In this document: piece by piece, positions 7,133 through 16,540 of the stretch
Layout: each line of letters starts with the position of its first letter
Numbering within the stretch: position 1 is the first letter of the stretch
Assembly: GCA_964537685.1 (NCBI GenBank)
Contig: CAZICM010000036.1
Span: 1-64,000 of the forward strand
Source: CAZICM01 sp964537685
GTDB lineage: Bacteria; Myxococcota_A; Polyangia; Polyangiales; Polyangiaceae
Reading direction: 5' to 3'
Length of the DNA: 64,000 nucleotides
The notes under the pieces: generated by a model
What the model saw: only the letters and a program-made list of their open reading frames with translations
Told to the model about the DNA's origin: nothing
Databases searched by the model: none
Position numbers and translations under genes: made by a program

Positions 7133-10120
7133 ATGCCCCACCCTCAAGTTGGCCCCCACTCCTGGACATTTGCGATTACCCTTTCGCTTGGCATAGGCTT
7201 CAGCTCAAATGCTTATGCCCAGGACCCTACTCTTGTTTCAGAAGCAGATGATGCTCCCTTCGACGCCCATTCAAGCCAGCGTGAATTCACCATACGCCCT
7301 GATTTTCTGAATCGAATCGCACTCATTCCCCCAAGTGCCCGCGGCGCTTCAACCCGTTCTTTTGAAGCTGTTGCTGATATTGCTCCCACTGTCCATGCGG
7401 ACCTTTTCGGCATGTCCATCGGCGGCGCCTCCTCGCCGGAGAACTGGATAACCATCGATGGCATGTCGGTCAATCACCCAGCCAGAGGCCCGCTGGCCAC
7501 ACCGCTGTCGATGATGTTTCTAAAGGAAATCAAGGTGATCAACGGCGGCTACATGCCCGAGTATGGCCGCTCAAACGCCGGGCTGATTCAAGCGTTTAGC
7601 AAATCAGGCTCCACTACCTTTCAAGGCTCTTTTTTTACAAGCCTATCCCCTGGCATAATGGAAGGTACGCGGAAAATCCCTCCCCATCCAGTCCAAACCA
7701 TCGAGGTTGAGCATAAGGAGTTATCCCTGCGCGATGCTGGCGTAGAACTCTCTGGACCAATTCTCCGGGACAAACTCTGGTTCTACACGGCCTATTCACC
7801 TTCGCTTTACCGAATGAAGCTGGATCGATATCTTAACCGGCGGCTCTATCAGGCCGGACCTTGTCCAGGCTTCGAGGCCGAAGGGCTTCAATGCAATACC
7901 GAGCAAATCGATCCATCGACGGGCGTTGCCCAAGTGCAGGAAATCCCGGGCACCCGCACAGGTTCTTTTGTCGACGAGCGGAATCATCAGTATATTGTTA
8001 AGCTAACCTATGCTCCCCGGGAACAAGATCGTTTATGGCTGGCCATATCGGGTGTACACACGAGCGCGGGAGGAGATGGAACCTATCCCGCTATATCTTC
8101 TTTAAATGGAACCTATGAGGCCCTCGCAAAACAGACGAAATCCAGCTCGACGAATATCATGCTTGGATGGGTATCTTCCTTCATGAACAAAACGCTGCTG
8201 CTCGATACCCTTTTAGGGTTTAGCCATATCCGCGGAAGTGAATTGCCCGCCGATGGATCGGCTTTGGGCAGCAATGAGGGCCTCGCCGGGCTTTCTCAAG
8301 TTCACTGGCTGCGCTCAACAGGCAAACTGGGAATGCGCAAGATCACCGAGTTCGAGCAATCGCCTGAAATCGAAGCGGCCTGCGCTCCCGTGCCGACCTA
8401 TATTGATCCATCTATCGATCCCGGTACGGCCGAGAATCCATGCCCTATAGCAAGTTATATAGCGGGCGGACCTGGTTTTATCAGCGAGGAGGCTTTTAAC
8501 CGCATTCAAGCCAAGATAAGCGTATCCCGTATCTTTCAAGCGCTGGGAATGCACACGGTCAAAGCCGGCTTGAATATCGACCACACGTCCGCCGAGCTTA
8601 GGAAGGCGTACACAGGAACGGTTATGTTCCGGGAATCGTCTTCGGGCCGTCACTTCTTGGATCACCGGCGCTATGGCTATCTCATCGGCCCTGATCAGCC
8701 CCTGCTCCTCAATTCCCTGGATAGCCAGTTATCATCGACGGAGATCGGCGGGTTTATTCAAGATCGCTGGATATTCAAAGACATACTTACGCTCAATGCG
8801 GGGCTTCGCTATGATGCTCAGGTTATTACGGGCAGCGGTGGCAAAACGGCTATGTCGCTGCTGAGCCAATGGTCGCCGCGCATAGGCGTGGTGTACGATC
8901 CGGGCCAGAAGGGCCGTAGCAGGATATTTGCGAACTACGCGCGTTATTATGCGGCAATCCCTCTGCATTTGGCCGAACGCGCGTTTTCCCACGAGGGTTC
9001 GATCCAAAGCGTGCGTTATGCAAGCGGATGCAATCCAAGCACCAATGAAGGCCAGGAATCCGCCGGCTGCACGCTAAGGGGTGCCAATGGCAATCCTGAT
9101 TATTCCAATGCCGTTCAAATCGAAACCGGCGGGAATCCAAATCAATATTGGCTAGTGCGCAAGGATGGCCGGAATTTAGCTGTAGATCCCGATATCAGTA
9201 GCCAATCCATGGATGAGTTCGGCGCTGGCGCCGAATATGCTCTTTTCAAGGGAGGTCTAGTCGGTTTGCACTATACCAAGCGCTGGCTCGGCACGGTTAT
9301 TGAAGATATGGGATTTGATAGCAATGCATCTGGGTTTCTAGGCAATCCCGGACAAGGAATAGCCAGCCGCATACCAGCGGCTACCCGCGACTATGATGCG
9401 CTCGCCCTGTATGGGATCAAGACATTTTCGGATCGCTGGCTCGCCCAGGCCAGCTATACTCTTTCCTATGCGCGGGGCAATTATCCCGGCTTATTTAGGC
9501 CGGAATCCGGCCAATTCGATCCAAATACCACATCGGAATTTGATATGCGGCCTTTTCTTATCAACCGCACGGGCCCATTGCCTATCGACCGGCGCCACCG
9601 GATTCGGGTCGATGGAGCAAAAGATTTTACGGTAAAGCCTTGGCTGGATATTCAAGTTGGAGCCACGTACCGGGCTCAGTCGGGCGCTCCGATCAGCGTT
9701 CTTGGATCTCATCTCACCTACGGGGCGAACGAAATCTTTTTTATACCCCGGGGCTCTTATGGAAGCACACCTTGGATACATGCTTTTGATACCCATCTTG
9801 GCATGGCCGTCCGCGTATCAAACCAAAGCCGGCTATATATAGGAATGGATGTGTTTAACTTGCTTAATTTTCAAGCGGCGGCGGCGGTGGATCAGACCTT
9901 GACAGCAGTACCCATCGCGGATGTGCCCAGCGAGAAGCTGACCGCAACGGATCTTCCAGTCAAAAACGCTAAAACAAACCAATATGAATGCCCATCAGGC
10001 GCCCAGCCTGGGTTTTGTGATTCGCTGGTGGATGGAGAAGCTATCAATCCCAATTGGAACAATCCAACGGCTTATCAGGCGCCCAGGCAGTTTCGCTTTA
10101 GCGCGAGGGTGACCTTCTAA
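7133..10120 (+). CDS. TonB-dependent receptor-like outer-membrane protein (Oar-like)
   Basis: A 995-residue protein with a signal peptide (cleavage after SNAYA, about residue 29). A plug-like domain follows at about 60-180, with the pattern ENWITIDGMSVNHP and then EIKVINGGYMPEYGRSNAG, typical of TonB-dependent receptor plugs of the Oar/carboxypeptidase-regulatory group. The rest has many alternating aromatic strands ending in RQFRFSARVTF, the terminal Phe expected for outer-membrane barrel insertion. No N-terminal carboxypeptidase-like domain is seen, so it is shorter than classic Oar proteins. The ligand is unknown. It is a single gene behind the palindromic site at 7005 and convergent with the DUF1801 gene. 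Long extracellular loops contain Cys pairs (CPGFEAEGLQC), suggesting disulfides. Confidence 0.85.
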   Translation: MPHPQVGPHSWTFAITLSLGIGFSSNAYAQDPTLVSEADDAPFDAHSSQREFTIRPDFLNRIALIPPSARGASTRSFEAVADIAPTVHADLFGMSIGGASSPENWITIDGMSVNHPARGPLATPLSMMFLKEIKVINGGYMPEYGRSNAGLIQAFSKSGSTTFQGSFFTSLSPGIMEGTRKIPPHPVQTIEVEHKELSLRDAGVELSGPILRDKLWFYTAYSPSLYRMKLDRYLNRRLYQAGPCPGFEAEGLQCNTEQIDPSTGVAQVQEIPGTRTGSFVDERNHQYIVKLTYAPREQDRLWLAISGVHTSAGGDGTYPAISSLNGTYEALAKQTKSSSTNIMLGWVSSFMNKTLLLDTLLGFSHIRGSELPADGSALGSNEGLAGLSQVHWLRSTGKLGMRKITEFEQSPEIEAACAPVPTYIDPSIDPGTAENPCPIASYIAGGPGFISEEAFNRIQAKISVSRIFQALGMHTVKAGLNIDHTSAELRKAYTGTVMFRESSSGRHFLDHRRYGYLIGPDQPLLLNSLDSQLSSTEIGGFIQDRWIFKDILTLNAGLRYDAQVITGSGGKTAMSLLSQWSPRIGVVYDPGQKGRSRIFANYARYYAAIPLHLAERAFSHEGSIQSVRYASGCNPSTNEGQESAGCTLRGANGNPDYSNAVQIETGGNPNQYWLVRKDGRNLAVDPDISSQSMDEFGAGAEYALFKGGLVGLHYTKRWLGTVIEDMGFDSNASGFLGNPGQGIASRIPAATRDYDALALYGIKTFSDRWLAQASYTLSYARGNYPGLFRPESGQFDPNTTSEFDMRPFLINRTGPLPIDRRHRIRVDGAKDFTVKPWLDIQVGATYRAQSGAPISVLGSHLTYGANEIFFIPRGSYGSTPWIHAFDTHLGMAVRVSNQSRLYIGMDVFNLLNFQAAAAVDQTLTAVPIADVPSEKLTATDLPVKNAKTNQYECPSGAQPGFCDSLVDGEAINPNWNNPTAYQAPRQFRFSARVTF

Positions 10121-10171
10121 AGAAGCCCTTCAAGGCGCTCTTGCTATTGGAATCCTTTGTTGAGATGGCTT

Positions 10172-10588
10172 CTACCCATAGCGGCGTTTGATTTCTCCGA
10201 TAGAATCAAGGGCCAGTTTTTCGAGAACGGCCATATCGACATCGCTAAGCCTGCGAATATACAGACAAGACTTCCCCATTTTATGCTTTCCGAGCTTGGC
10301 CAAGAGCGCTTCCTGATCTGCCCCGCTCGCGGCCAAATAGACCACAATCTCATTCTTTCGGGCGGCGAACCCAGTGAGACAAGAATCGCCTTCCCGTCCG
10401 CTTTCGTATTTATAATGATATGAGCCAAAGCCGATGATGGTGGGACCCCACATCTTTGGTTCATTGCCGGTAATTTTCCGAAAGAATTTCACAAGGGTTT
10501 CGCAATCCTTGCGCTGTTCTTCGCCGGCGATTGAGGCGATATGCGCATTCACGTCCACTTCGGTTGCTTTGGTTTTGTTCTTGCTCAT
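10172..10588 (-). CDS. DUF1801 domain protein
   Basis: A 138-residue cytosolic protein beginning MSKNKTKATEVDVN. The motif set KMWGPTIIGFGSYHYKYESG, then GFAARKNEIVVYL, LGKHKMGKSCLYI and a C-terminal IGEIKRRYG matches the DUF1801 (YdhG/Fra-like fold) family as known from memory. The biochemical role is not established for the family. The frame is open for 33 more codons upstream, but the ATG at 10588 matches the usual family N-terminus. It is convergent with the TonB-receptor-like gene and is the last of the minus-strand run, 119 bp after nusB. Confidence 0.8.
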   Translation of the reverse strand: MSKNKTKATEVDVNAHIASIAGEEQRKDCETLVKFFRKITGNEPKMWGPTIIGFGSYHYKYESGREGDSCLTGFAARKNEIVVYLAASGADQEALLAKLGKHKMGKSCLYIRRLSDVDMAVLEKLALDSIGEIKRRYG

Positions 10589-10707
10589 GGTTATCTCGCT
10601 TTGCGAGCAATAGCTTGCCGGCTGCATGGGCGTACATATCAAAAGGATTGAGCAAAGGGCAAGGCTATTTTCGATTGACGAGCCCACGCACGGCGCGGCC
10701 GATCGAG

Positions 10708-11154
10708 CTACTTCTCTTTCTTTCCCCCTTCTTTCCCCTCTCCTTCCGGGCGGCCTACGTCCTCGGCGATCCTATCCAATACCCCATTTACAAAAGCTCC
10801 GCTGTCTTCGCTCCCAAAACGCTTCGCCAACTCTACCGCCTCGTCCAAAATGACCGCCCGCGGCACTTCCCGGTTGCGCATGAGCTCCCATGCCCCCAAA
10901 CGCAACACATTCCGATCTACCCGCGCCATTCGTTCCAGCCGCCAATTGTGGCTCGCTTTGCGTATCACTTCATCGACCGCGGATAGTTCGCCCAAGGCTC
11001 CCCGTACCACCCGGTCCGCGTATTCCCGCCCCTCAGGCTCGCCGGGCGTTTCTCGCCAATAGTAGCCTATCACCCGTTCGGCACTTGATGATGCCGCCTC
11101 GGCCGCAAACAGCATCTGTAAGGCCGCCTCACGGCCGCTGCTTCGAGCTCCCAT
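10708..11154 (-). CDS. nusB: Transcription antitermination factor NusB
   Basis: A 148-residue protein starting GARSSGREAALQMLFA, the usual NusB N-terminal helix. It contains the conserved core DRNVLRLGAWELM and PRAVILDEAVELAKRFG-ED-GAFVNGVLD. NusB binds boxA RNA with NusE (S10) in rRNA antitermination. It follows ribH with one base between stop and start, the common ribH-nusB arrangement, and has a Lys/Glu/Gly-rich tail of about 15 residues. The family call is secure. Confidence 0.96.
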   Translation of the reverse strand: MGARSSGREAALQMLFAAEAASSSAERVIGYYWRETPGEPEGREYADRVVRGALGELSAVDEVIRKASHNWRLERMARVDRNVLRLGAWELMRNREVPRAVILDEAVELAKRFGSEDSGAFVNGVLDRIAEDVGRPEGEGKEGGKKEK

Positions 11155-11155
11155 A

Positions 11156-11665
11156 TCAGAATCCAGCCTGATCCAAGGCCCGGTTCAGCGATACCATCTC
11201 AATCGCCGATAACGCCGCTTCCCAGCCTTTGTTTCCACTCTTGGTCCCAGCTCGCTCGATGGCTTGTTCGATGGTGTCCGTGGTCAGTACGCCAAAAGTA
11301 ACTGGAACGCCTGTTTGGAGCGCGATATTGGCAATGCCCTTGGTCACTTCCGAAGCGACGTACTCAAAATGAGGGGTCGAGCCTCGAATGACCGCGCCCA
11401 GTGCAACCACAGCATCGACTTTGCGGCTTTGGGCGATACGGGCTGTAACCACAGGTATCTCCCAGGAACCGGGAACCCGGACAATGCTGATATTTTCGAG
11501 GGATCCACCATGCCGGGCAAAGGCATCGAGCGCGCCCTCGACCAAGCGGTCGACGATAAAATGATTAAACCGGGCGACCACCAGCGCAAAACGCGCTCCG
11601 GCGGGAACCACCATTTGCCCTTCATGCGTGGGCGGCGGATCCGATCCTCGTTGGGCCGTTGTCAT
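11156..11665 (-). CDS. ribH: 6,7-dimethyl-8-ribityllumazine synthase
   Basis: A 169-residue lumazine synthase that condenses 5-amino-6-ribitylamino-uracil with 3,4-dihydroxy-2-butanone 4-phosphate in riboflavin synthesis. Signatures visible are ARFNHFIVDRL, VPGSWEIP, the catalytic-loop LGAVIRGSTPHFEYV (His about residue 99) and the C-terminal NKGWEAALSAIEM. The N-terminus carries about 20 extra residues. It lies between ribBA (20 bp upstream) and nusB (1 bp downstream), so it is translated from the rib operon message. Confidence 0.96.
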   Translation of the reverse strand: MTTAQRGSDPPPTHEGQMVVPAGARFALVVARFNHFIVDRLVEGALDAFARHGGSLENISIVRVPGSWEIPVVTARIAQSRKVDAVVALGAVIRGSTPHFEYVASEVTKGIANIALQTGVPVTFGVLTTDTIEQAIERAGTKSGNKGWEAALSAIEMVSLNRALDQAGF

Positions 11666-11685
11666 AAATGAAAAAACTCCTTCTT

Positions 11686-12945
11686 TTAAATGGATAGAGG
11701 TAAACGTTCAACGACTTCCAGGCCAAATCCCGTCAGGCCCACGATCTTCAGTTGGCTGCCCGTAAGCAGGCGAAGTTTGTGAATGCCTAAATCGGACAAG
11801 ACTTGAGCGCCCAAGCCAAATTCCCGAAGAGTGATGGGGTTCGCTGCACCGGCATGGGTGGCAATGGTATCCGCCGAGGGCGTTTGGCTCTTGGCCCGGG
11901 CCGAAAGTTCGCGCACCAAATCTCCCTTTGGGGGAATGTATAAAACGACTCCCGCGCCCGCTTGTTCGATGGCGGTAATGGCGGCGCGCAGGTTCCGGCC
12001 GCCGTCGGTGCGGGTCGAGCTAAAGAGATCGCCCAGCAGAGAACCCGAATGCACGCGGCAGAGGATGGGCTCGGCCGTGGCGACATTGCCTTTGGTGAGG
12101 GCGAAGTATTGGCGGGATTCATTGCTGATTTCATAGACATGAGCCATCCATTCCGTGCCGGTGGCATCGAGCAAGAGAGGATGCTCGGCCACTTTGCGGA
12201 CCAATCGCTCGGTCTGCAAGCGGTATTGGATCATGTCGGCGACGGTGAGAATTAAGAGGTCGTGCTCTTTGGCAAAGCGTTCGAGGTCGGGCATGCGGGC
12301 CATGGTGCCATCATCGTTCATAATCTCGCAGATGACTCCGGCTGGACGCATACCGGCCAAGCGGGCCAAGTCGACGGCGCCTTCGGTTTGACCGGTGCGC
12401 ACCAAGACCCCTCCACGCCGGGCCCGGAGGGGAAAGACATGGCCAGGCGTGACCAAATCGCCCGCGCGGGTTTCGGGGGAAACGGCGACTTTGATGGTAT
12501 GGGCGCGATCGGCGGCGCTGATGCCGGTGGTGACGCCTGTGCGGGCTTCGATGCTGACGGTGAAGGCGGTGCCGAGAGGGGGACCATTGCGGCCGGGTGC
12601 GCTCATCAGCGGTAATTCAAGGCGATTGACGATTTCTTCATCGAGGGCGAGGCAAATAAGTCCCCGGCCATATTTCGCCATGAAATTGATGGCGGCTGGG
12701 GTAATGGCCTCGGCGGCCATACAGAGATCGCCTTCGTTTTCACGGTCTTCATCATCGACCAGGATCACCATCTTTCCCGCCCTCATATGATCGAGAGCGC
12801 GGTTGATCCGGTCGAGCACGGCATAATTGATGGTCAAACGGTGGGGAATTCCAACAGCACCTGGATTGCTCCCGGTGGGGGCGGGAATTTCAGAGGTATC
12901 CGTTCGTTTGTAGTTTGATGAGGAGTCGGTCGTCGGCTGTGGCAT
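11686..12945 (-). CDS. ribBA: DHBP synthase with degenerate GTP cyclohydrolase II domain
   Basis: A 419-residue RibBA-type fusion. The N-terminal DHBP synthase part is intact: VDDEDRENEGD (64-73), GVTTGISAADRA (137-148) and TPGHVFPLRA (166-175). The C-terminal part (about 255-419) is homologous to GTP cyclohydrolase II, but the zinc site HSxCL...RCDCG reads HSGSL (299-303) and RTDGG (312-316), so all three zinc cysteines are replaced by Ser, Thr and Gly. The REGRGIG-L loop is also missing. It therefore probably makes only 3,4-dihydroxy-2-butanone 4-phosphate, and GTP cyclohydrolase II must be encoded elsewhere. Start ATG 12945 (MPQPTT, after AAAGAG) overlaps the ribE end by 56 bp; the longer frame to 13062 lies wholly within ribE. 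Confidence 0.9.
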   Translation of the reverse strand: MPQPTTDSSSNYKRTDTSEIPAPTGSNPGAVGIPHRLTINYAVLDRINRALDHMRAGKMVILVDDEDRENEGDLCMAAEAITPAAINFMAKYGRGLICLALDEEIVNRLELPLMSAPGRNGPPLGTAFTVSIEARTGVTTGISAADRAHTIKVAVSPETRAGDLVTPGHVFPLRARRGGVLVRTGQTEGAVDLARLAGMRPAGVICEIMNDDGTMARMPDLERFAKEHDLLILTVADMIQYRLQTERLVRKVAEHPLLLDATGTEWMAHVYEISNESRQYFALTKGNVATAEPILCRVHSGSLLGDLFSSTRTDGGRNLRAAITAIEQAGAGVVLYIPPKGDLVRELSARAKSQTPSADTIATHAGAANPITLREFGLGAQVLSDLGIHKLRLLTGSQLKIVGLTGFGLEVVERLPLSI

Positions 12946-13573
12946 GGGGTTGCTCTTTGGCTTGAGTGGAAGCGCCCGGGGAAAATTCGAGCTGTCTCGC
13001 CACGTAGCGGGCAAGTACGTCAACTTCAATATTGATGAGGCTATTGGGTGTGCGGTGTTCAAGCAGGGTGTTCTGGAGGGTGTGAGGAACGAGCATCACA
13101 TCAAATCCAAAGGTATCGCCCCTGATTTCAGACACGCTGTTTACCGTGAGGCTTACGCCGTCGAGGGCGATGGAGCCTTTGGAAGCGATAAATCGGGCGA
13201 GTTCGGCCGGTGCATTTACAGAGAATCGAAGGGCATCGCCTTGCCTTTGGGTGCCGCGTACTTCACCAATTCCATCGACATGCCCCAGCACCACATGACC
13301 CCCCATTCGCCCTCCTAAAGGCGTGGCCCTTTCCAAATGCACCCGCGCCCCCAGACCCAGGCTTCCAAGTGTTGTTTTTTCTAGGGTTTCCGGGGACATA
13401 TCGGCTTCAAAGCCATTGGAAAGAATGCGATCGACGGTAAGGCACACCCCATTCACGGCGATGGATTCACCCAAGGTCAGCGGCGAAAGCGAGCATTCGA
13501 TAAAGGTCCTTGCGACAACACCCGGGGTCCGGCGTCTGAGAATGCCCGTGCTTTCGACGAGGCCAGTGAACAT
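12890..13573 (-). CDS. ribE: Riboflavin synthase, alpha subunit
   Basis: A 227-residue riboflavin synthase starting MFTGLVESTGIL, the invariant N-terminus. Two lumazine-binding barrels are visible, each with its signature: SIAVNGVCLTV and SIALDGVSLTV, plus GHVVLGHVDGIGE. The enzyme dismutates two lumazines to riboflavin. The C-terminal tail (about 210-227) is longer than usual and overlaps the ribBA start. It is preceded by the PilZ gene with a 10-bp gap, in the order pilZ-ribE-ribBA-ribH-nusB. Confidence 0.96.
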   Translation of the reverse strand: MFTGLVESTGILRRRTPGVVARTFIECSLSPLTLGESIAVNGVCLTVDRILSNGFEADMSPETLEKTTLGSLGLGARVHLERATPLGGRMGGHVVLGHVDGIGEVRGTQRQGDALRFSVNAPAELARFIASKGSIALDGVSLTVNSVSEIRGDTFGFDVMLVPHTLQNTLLEHRTPNSLINIEVDVLARYVARQLEFSPGASTQAKEQPHATADDRLLIKLQTNGYL

Positions 13574-13583
13574 AAAAGCGCCT

Positions 13584-13916
13584 TTAGTCCTTGGACTCTG
13601 CCGAAGCGCGGCCCGCTAAGAGCTTGTCGATTAAGGCTTTGGAATCATCGGACAGCTCTGTAAACACGACGCCCATCCCAGGCGGATCGGCATGAACCCG
13701 CACCACTTCACCCACACCCGTGATGGTCTCGATATCGTCCATGATGATGGTGAAGTGCAGATTAACTTTCGTGCCCACGGCAAGCGGGCTTTTAGAACGG
13801 ATGAAGACGCCCGAGCGCGAGATGTTGGTGACGTATTCATGAATGAAGGCGTCGTACGACTCGAACTCTTTGTTGATGGTGAGGCGCTCGTCCCGCCGCT
13901 CGCCGCCCGCGTCCAC
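13584..13916 (-). CDS. PilZ domain protein
   Basis: A 110-residue single-domain PilZ protein. It has the N-terminal RRDER basic cluster (RxxxR-like c-di-GMP motif), the TNISRSGVFIRS segment (D/NxSxxG motif), then KVNLHFTI and GVGEVVRV, and ends in a helix with SKALIDKLL. The stand-alone PilZ form is abundant in myxobacteria. The start is GTG 13916, 3 bp after the stop of the RNase E/G gene, so it is co-transcribed and probably coupled. The first arginine motif is RRDERLT where RxxxR is expected, so c-di-GMP binding is plausible. Target unknown. Confidence 0.88.
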   Translation of the reverse strand: MDAGGERRDERLTINKEFESYDAFIHEYVTNISRSGVFIRSKSPLAVGTKVNLHFTIIMDDIETITGVGEVVRVHADPPGMGVVFTELSDDSKALIDKLLAGRASAESKD

Positions 13917-13919
13917 GTT

Positions 13920-16409
13920 CTACCTGCCCTGCAAATCGAATTGCTCGATGTGGTATTCTTTGTGAGGTACAAGCTCGATACGCCGCATAAATAGCCTTTC
14001 GGCTTCCTGTACGGCGGTTCTTCCCTCGCCCTTGAGGAAATCGATGATCGCCGGGTTGGCGTTCACGATGACGGAGTATCCAGGCAAATTCATGCGTTCA
14101 CGCCGGATCTGCCGGAGGATTTCGTAGGCGACGGTTTGTTTGGACTGAAGCTGGCCCGTGCCATCGCAGTAAAAGCAAGGCTCCAAGATGGTGCGGCCCA
14201 GGCTTTCGCGCGTGCGCTTGCGGGTCATCTCGATTAAGCCCAAATCCGAGATGCGGTTGAGCGTGGTCTTGGCTTTGTCTTTGGACAGCAGGTCTTCCAG
14301 GCGCCTTCTCACTTTTTCGCGGTTGCTGGCCCGCTCCATGTCGATGAGGTCGAGAATGATGAGGCCGCCGATATTGCGGAAGCGAAGCTGGTAGGCGATT
14401 TCTTCGACGGCCTCCAGGTTGGTCGTGAGGATGGTTTCTTCGAGATCGCGCGAGCCTTTGCCGACAAATCGGCCGGTGTTGACGTCGATGGCGGTGAGCG
14501 CTTCCGCTTGGTCGATAATTAAATATCCGCCCGAGGGAAGAGGCACTTTGCGGGCGAGGGCGCGCTGTATTTCGTCCTCGATTCCATAGGCATCGAAGAT
14601 TGGCTCGTCGCCGTTGTAGTACTCCACGGCATCGGCGCGCTCGGGCATGAAGACTTCCACGAAGCGCTTGAGCCTTAGATATTCCTCGTGGTTGTCGATC
14701 ACGATTTTTTCGATGTCATCGGTAAACAGATCGCGCGCGGTGCGCAGGACCAAATCGAGTTCGGTGTACAAAACCGCAGGCGCGCGAAGTCCGCTCTCCC
14801 GGCGTTTGGCGATTTCTCCCCACAGCCTGACCAAATAGCCAATATCGGCCTTGAGCTGCTTTTTCGTGAGACCTTCCGCCAAGGTGCGGACGATGATTCC
14901 GCCTTGGGGAGGTTTCATCGCATCGACGGCCTCGCGAAGTCTCGCCCGCTCTTTTTCTGAACCGATGCGCTTGGAAATGCCGATGTGATCGACCGTCGGC
15001 AAATACACGACGTAACGGCCGGGCAGCGAAATATGGCTCGTGACGCGCGCGCCTTTGGTGCCGATGGGTTCTTTGGAGATCTGCACCATGATCTCTTGGC
15101 CTTCGCGGATGACATCGCGAATCGGCGTGGCTTTGGACACGCGCGGCGGTTCATGGCTGGCCTGTGTGCGTTTGGGGAGCGGACCTCGCTGCGGCATGCG
15201 CGCGCCCGGACGGCCCCGCTCTAAATGCACCGGCTGCCGGGGATCGAAACGCATATCACCGCCACTGCGCGGATCGCGCATATCGCGGCCATAAGGCGGC
15301 GCCCTACCCGGTCCGCGTTCGCGATCTCTTCCGTAGCGATCGCCGCGTTCAGGGCCCCGCGCAGGGCCTCGCCGATCGGCCTGCCGGCCATAAGCGGGAC
15401 CGCGCTCGGCACCTCGATCCATGGGCCGCTCCATCGGCCTTTCGATAGGCACTGGAGGCGCCGCGGCCTGCGCTGCGGGAGCACGCCTATCCGAAGTGCG
15501 TCCCGAACGCCTCACGCGGCCTCGTCCCCGGGCACCCCGCCTCGCTTGCGCGCCCACCATGGCAACGGGCTGTGTGTTTCCGTCCGCAGGCGCGCCGGGC
15601 CCGGCATCCGCAGCAGGCTCGTCCTCTTCCGTCTCTTGAGGAGCGGCGGCCATTTCACCTTCCGCCTCGCTTCCTTCCACCGAGACCTGCGGCAAGCCTT
15701 CATCGCCTTCATCGCCGCCCCCGTCCGGACCCGCGAGATCGTCCTCTGCCGGCGCCGTTTCGCCTGCGGGCTCCAGATGTGAAAACGCATCGCGCGCATG
15801 GCCCGGAGCATCGATGTCGTCCAGTTCGTCGCGCCCGTTTTCCTCGCCCAGCGCATCATCGGCACCTTCCGCCAAATCGCCCGCATCCGGGCCAATTTCG
15901 TCGGAAGCCGCATCCATAAACGCCGATCCAAACACCTCTTCGCCCGAAGGCTCGCTCATCACCTCGGCCGCGGTCGGAAGCTCGATCGCGACATCATCAT
16001 CCGGGGGCAGCGCATCGGAAGCCGCATCATCGAAGGTCAAATCCTCGCGCTCCGGCGAGCGCACTTCTTCCGGCTCTTCGTACTGCGAAGGCGCCGCATC
16101 CGCGAGATGCGGAGGCAGAGGAGCTTTATCGACAGAGGCGTCGCGGCGATGACCAGACAAGTACGCTTCGAAGTCGTCGGGCCTGATCAAATCCTCAACG
16201 TGCAAAAACGCGGCACGCTCGAGCCCGACATCAATGAAGGCCGCCTGCATACCGGGCAAAACGCGGCTGACTTTCCCCAAGTAAATGTTGCCAAGCGTGC
16301 TTCTTGAGCTTTCTCGCTCCAAGTGCAGCTCGACGATGATTCCGTTTTCGATGACCGCTACGCGCATCTCACGGATATCGACGTTAATAACAAGAAGGCT
16401 TTTTCCCAT
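13920..16409 (-). CDS. rng: Ribonuclease E/G with split S1 domain and large disordered insert
   Basis: An 829-residue Rne/Rng family endoribonuclease. The N-terminus (GKSLLVINVDIREMRVAV...HLERESSR-LGNIYLGKVSRVLPGMQAAFIDVG) is canonical. After the first S1 strands (HVEDLI, about residue 77) comes an insert of about 320 residues: an acidic Asp/Glu/Ala-rich half, then an Arg/Gly/Pro-rich half with RPMERPMDRG-type repeats. The S1 fold resumes at about 410 (REGQEIMVQISKEPI). The catalytic part keeps LTAIDVNTGRFVGKG and NIGGLIILDLIDM and the zinc-link CFYCDGTG. The catalytic magnesium Asp residues are in these motifs. The insert likely acts as an RNA/protein-binding tail equivalent. ATG 16409 was preferred to GTG 16421 by family N-terminus. 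Confidence 0.93.
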   Translation of the reverse strand: MGKSLLVINVDIREMRVAVIENGIIVELHLERESSRSTLGNIYLGKVSRVLPGMQAAFIDVGLERAAFLHVEDLIRPDDFEAYLSGHRRDASVDKAPLPPHLADAAPSQYEEPEEVRSPEREDLTFDDAASDALPPDDDVAIELPTAAEVMSEPSGEEVFGSAFMDAASDEIGPDAGDLAEGADDALGEENGRDELDDIDAPGHARDAFSHLEPAGETAPAEDDLAGPDGGGDEGDEGLPQVSVEGSEAEGEMAAAPQETEEDEPAADAGPGAPADGNTQPVAMVGAQARRGARGRGRVRRSGRTSDRRAPAAQAAAPPVPIERPMERPMDRGAERGPAYGRQADRRGPARGPERGDRYGRDRERGPGRAPPYGRDMRDPRSGGDMRFDPRQPVHLERGRPGARMPQRGPLPKRTQASHEPPRVSKATPIRDVIREGQEIMVQISKEPIGTKGARVTSHISLPGRYVVYLPTVDHIGISKRIGSEKERARLREAVDAMKPPQGGIIVRTLAEGLTKKQLKADIGYLVRLWGEIAKRRESGLRAPAVLYTELDLVLRTARDLFTDDIEKIVIDNHEEYLRLKRFVEVFMPERADAVEYYNGDEPIFDAYGIEDEIQRALARKVPLPSGGYLIIDQAEALTAIDVNTGRFVGKGSRDLEETILTTNLEAVEEIAYQLRFRNIGGLIILDLIDMERASNREKVRRRLEDLLSKDKAKTTLNRISDLGLIEMTRKRTRESLGRTILEPCFYCDGTGQLQSKQTVAYEILRQIRRERMNLPGYSVIVNANPAIIDFLKGEGRTAVQEAERLFMRRIELVPHKEYHIEQFDLQGR

Positions 16410-16540
16410 GACAAGTGCCACGCCACATCCAGGGCGTGGCCAGCACGGTTAGCACGGCAGCCGCGGGCCATGAACCATGAAGAAAAACAGGTGCATCCCT
16501 TTTTGGCCCAAAGGGGGGTGGGGCGAGGGCGGGGCGGGGC

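Noticed and set aside
12946..13062. N-terminal extension of ribBA to 13062
   Set aside because: It lies wholly inside ribE in another frame and is not part of any RibBA family N-terminus.
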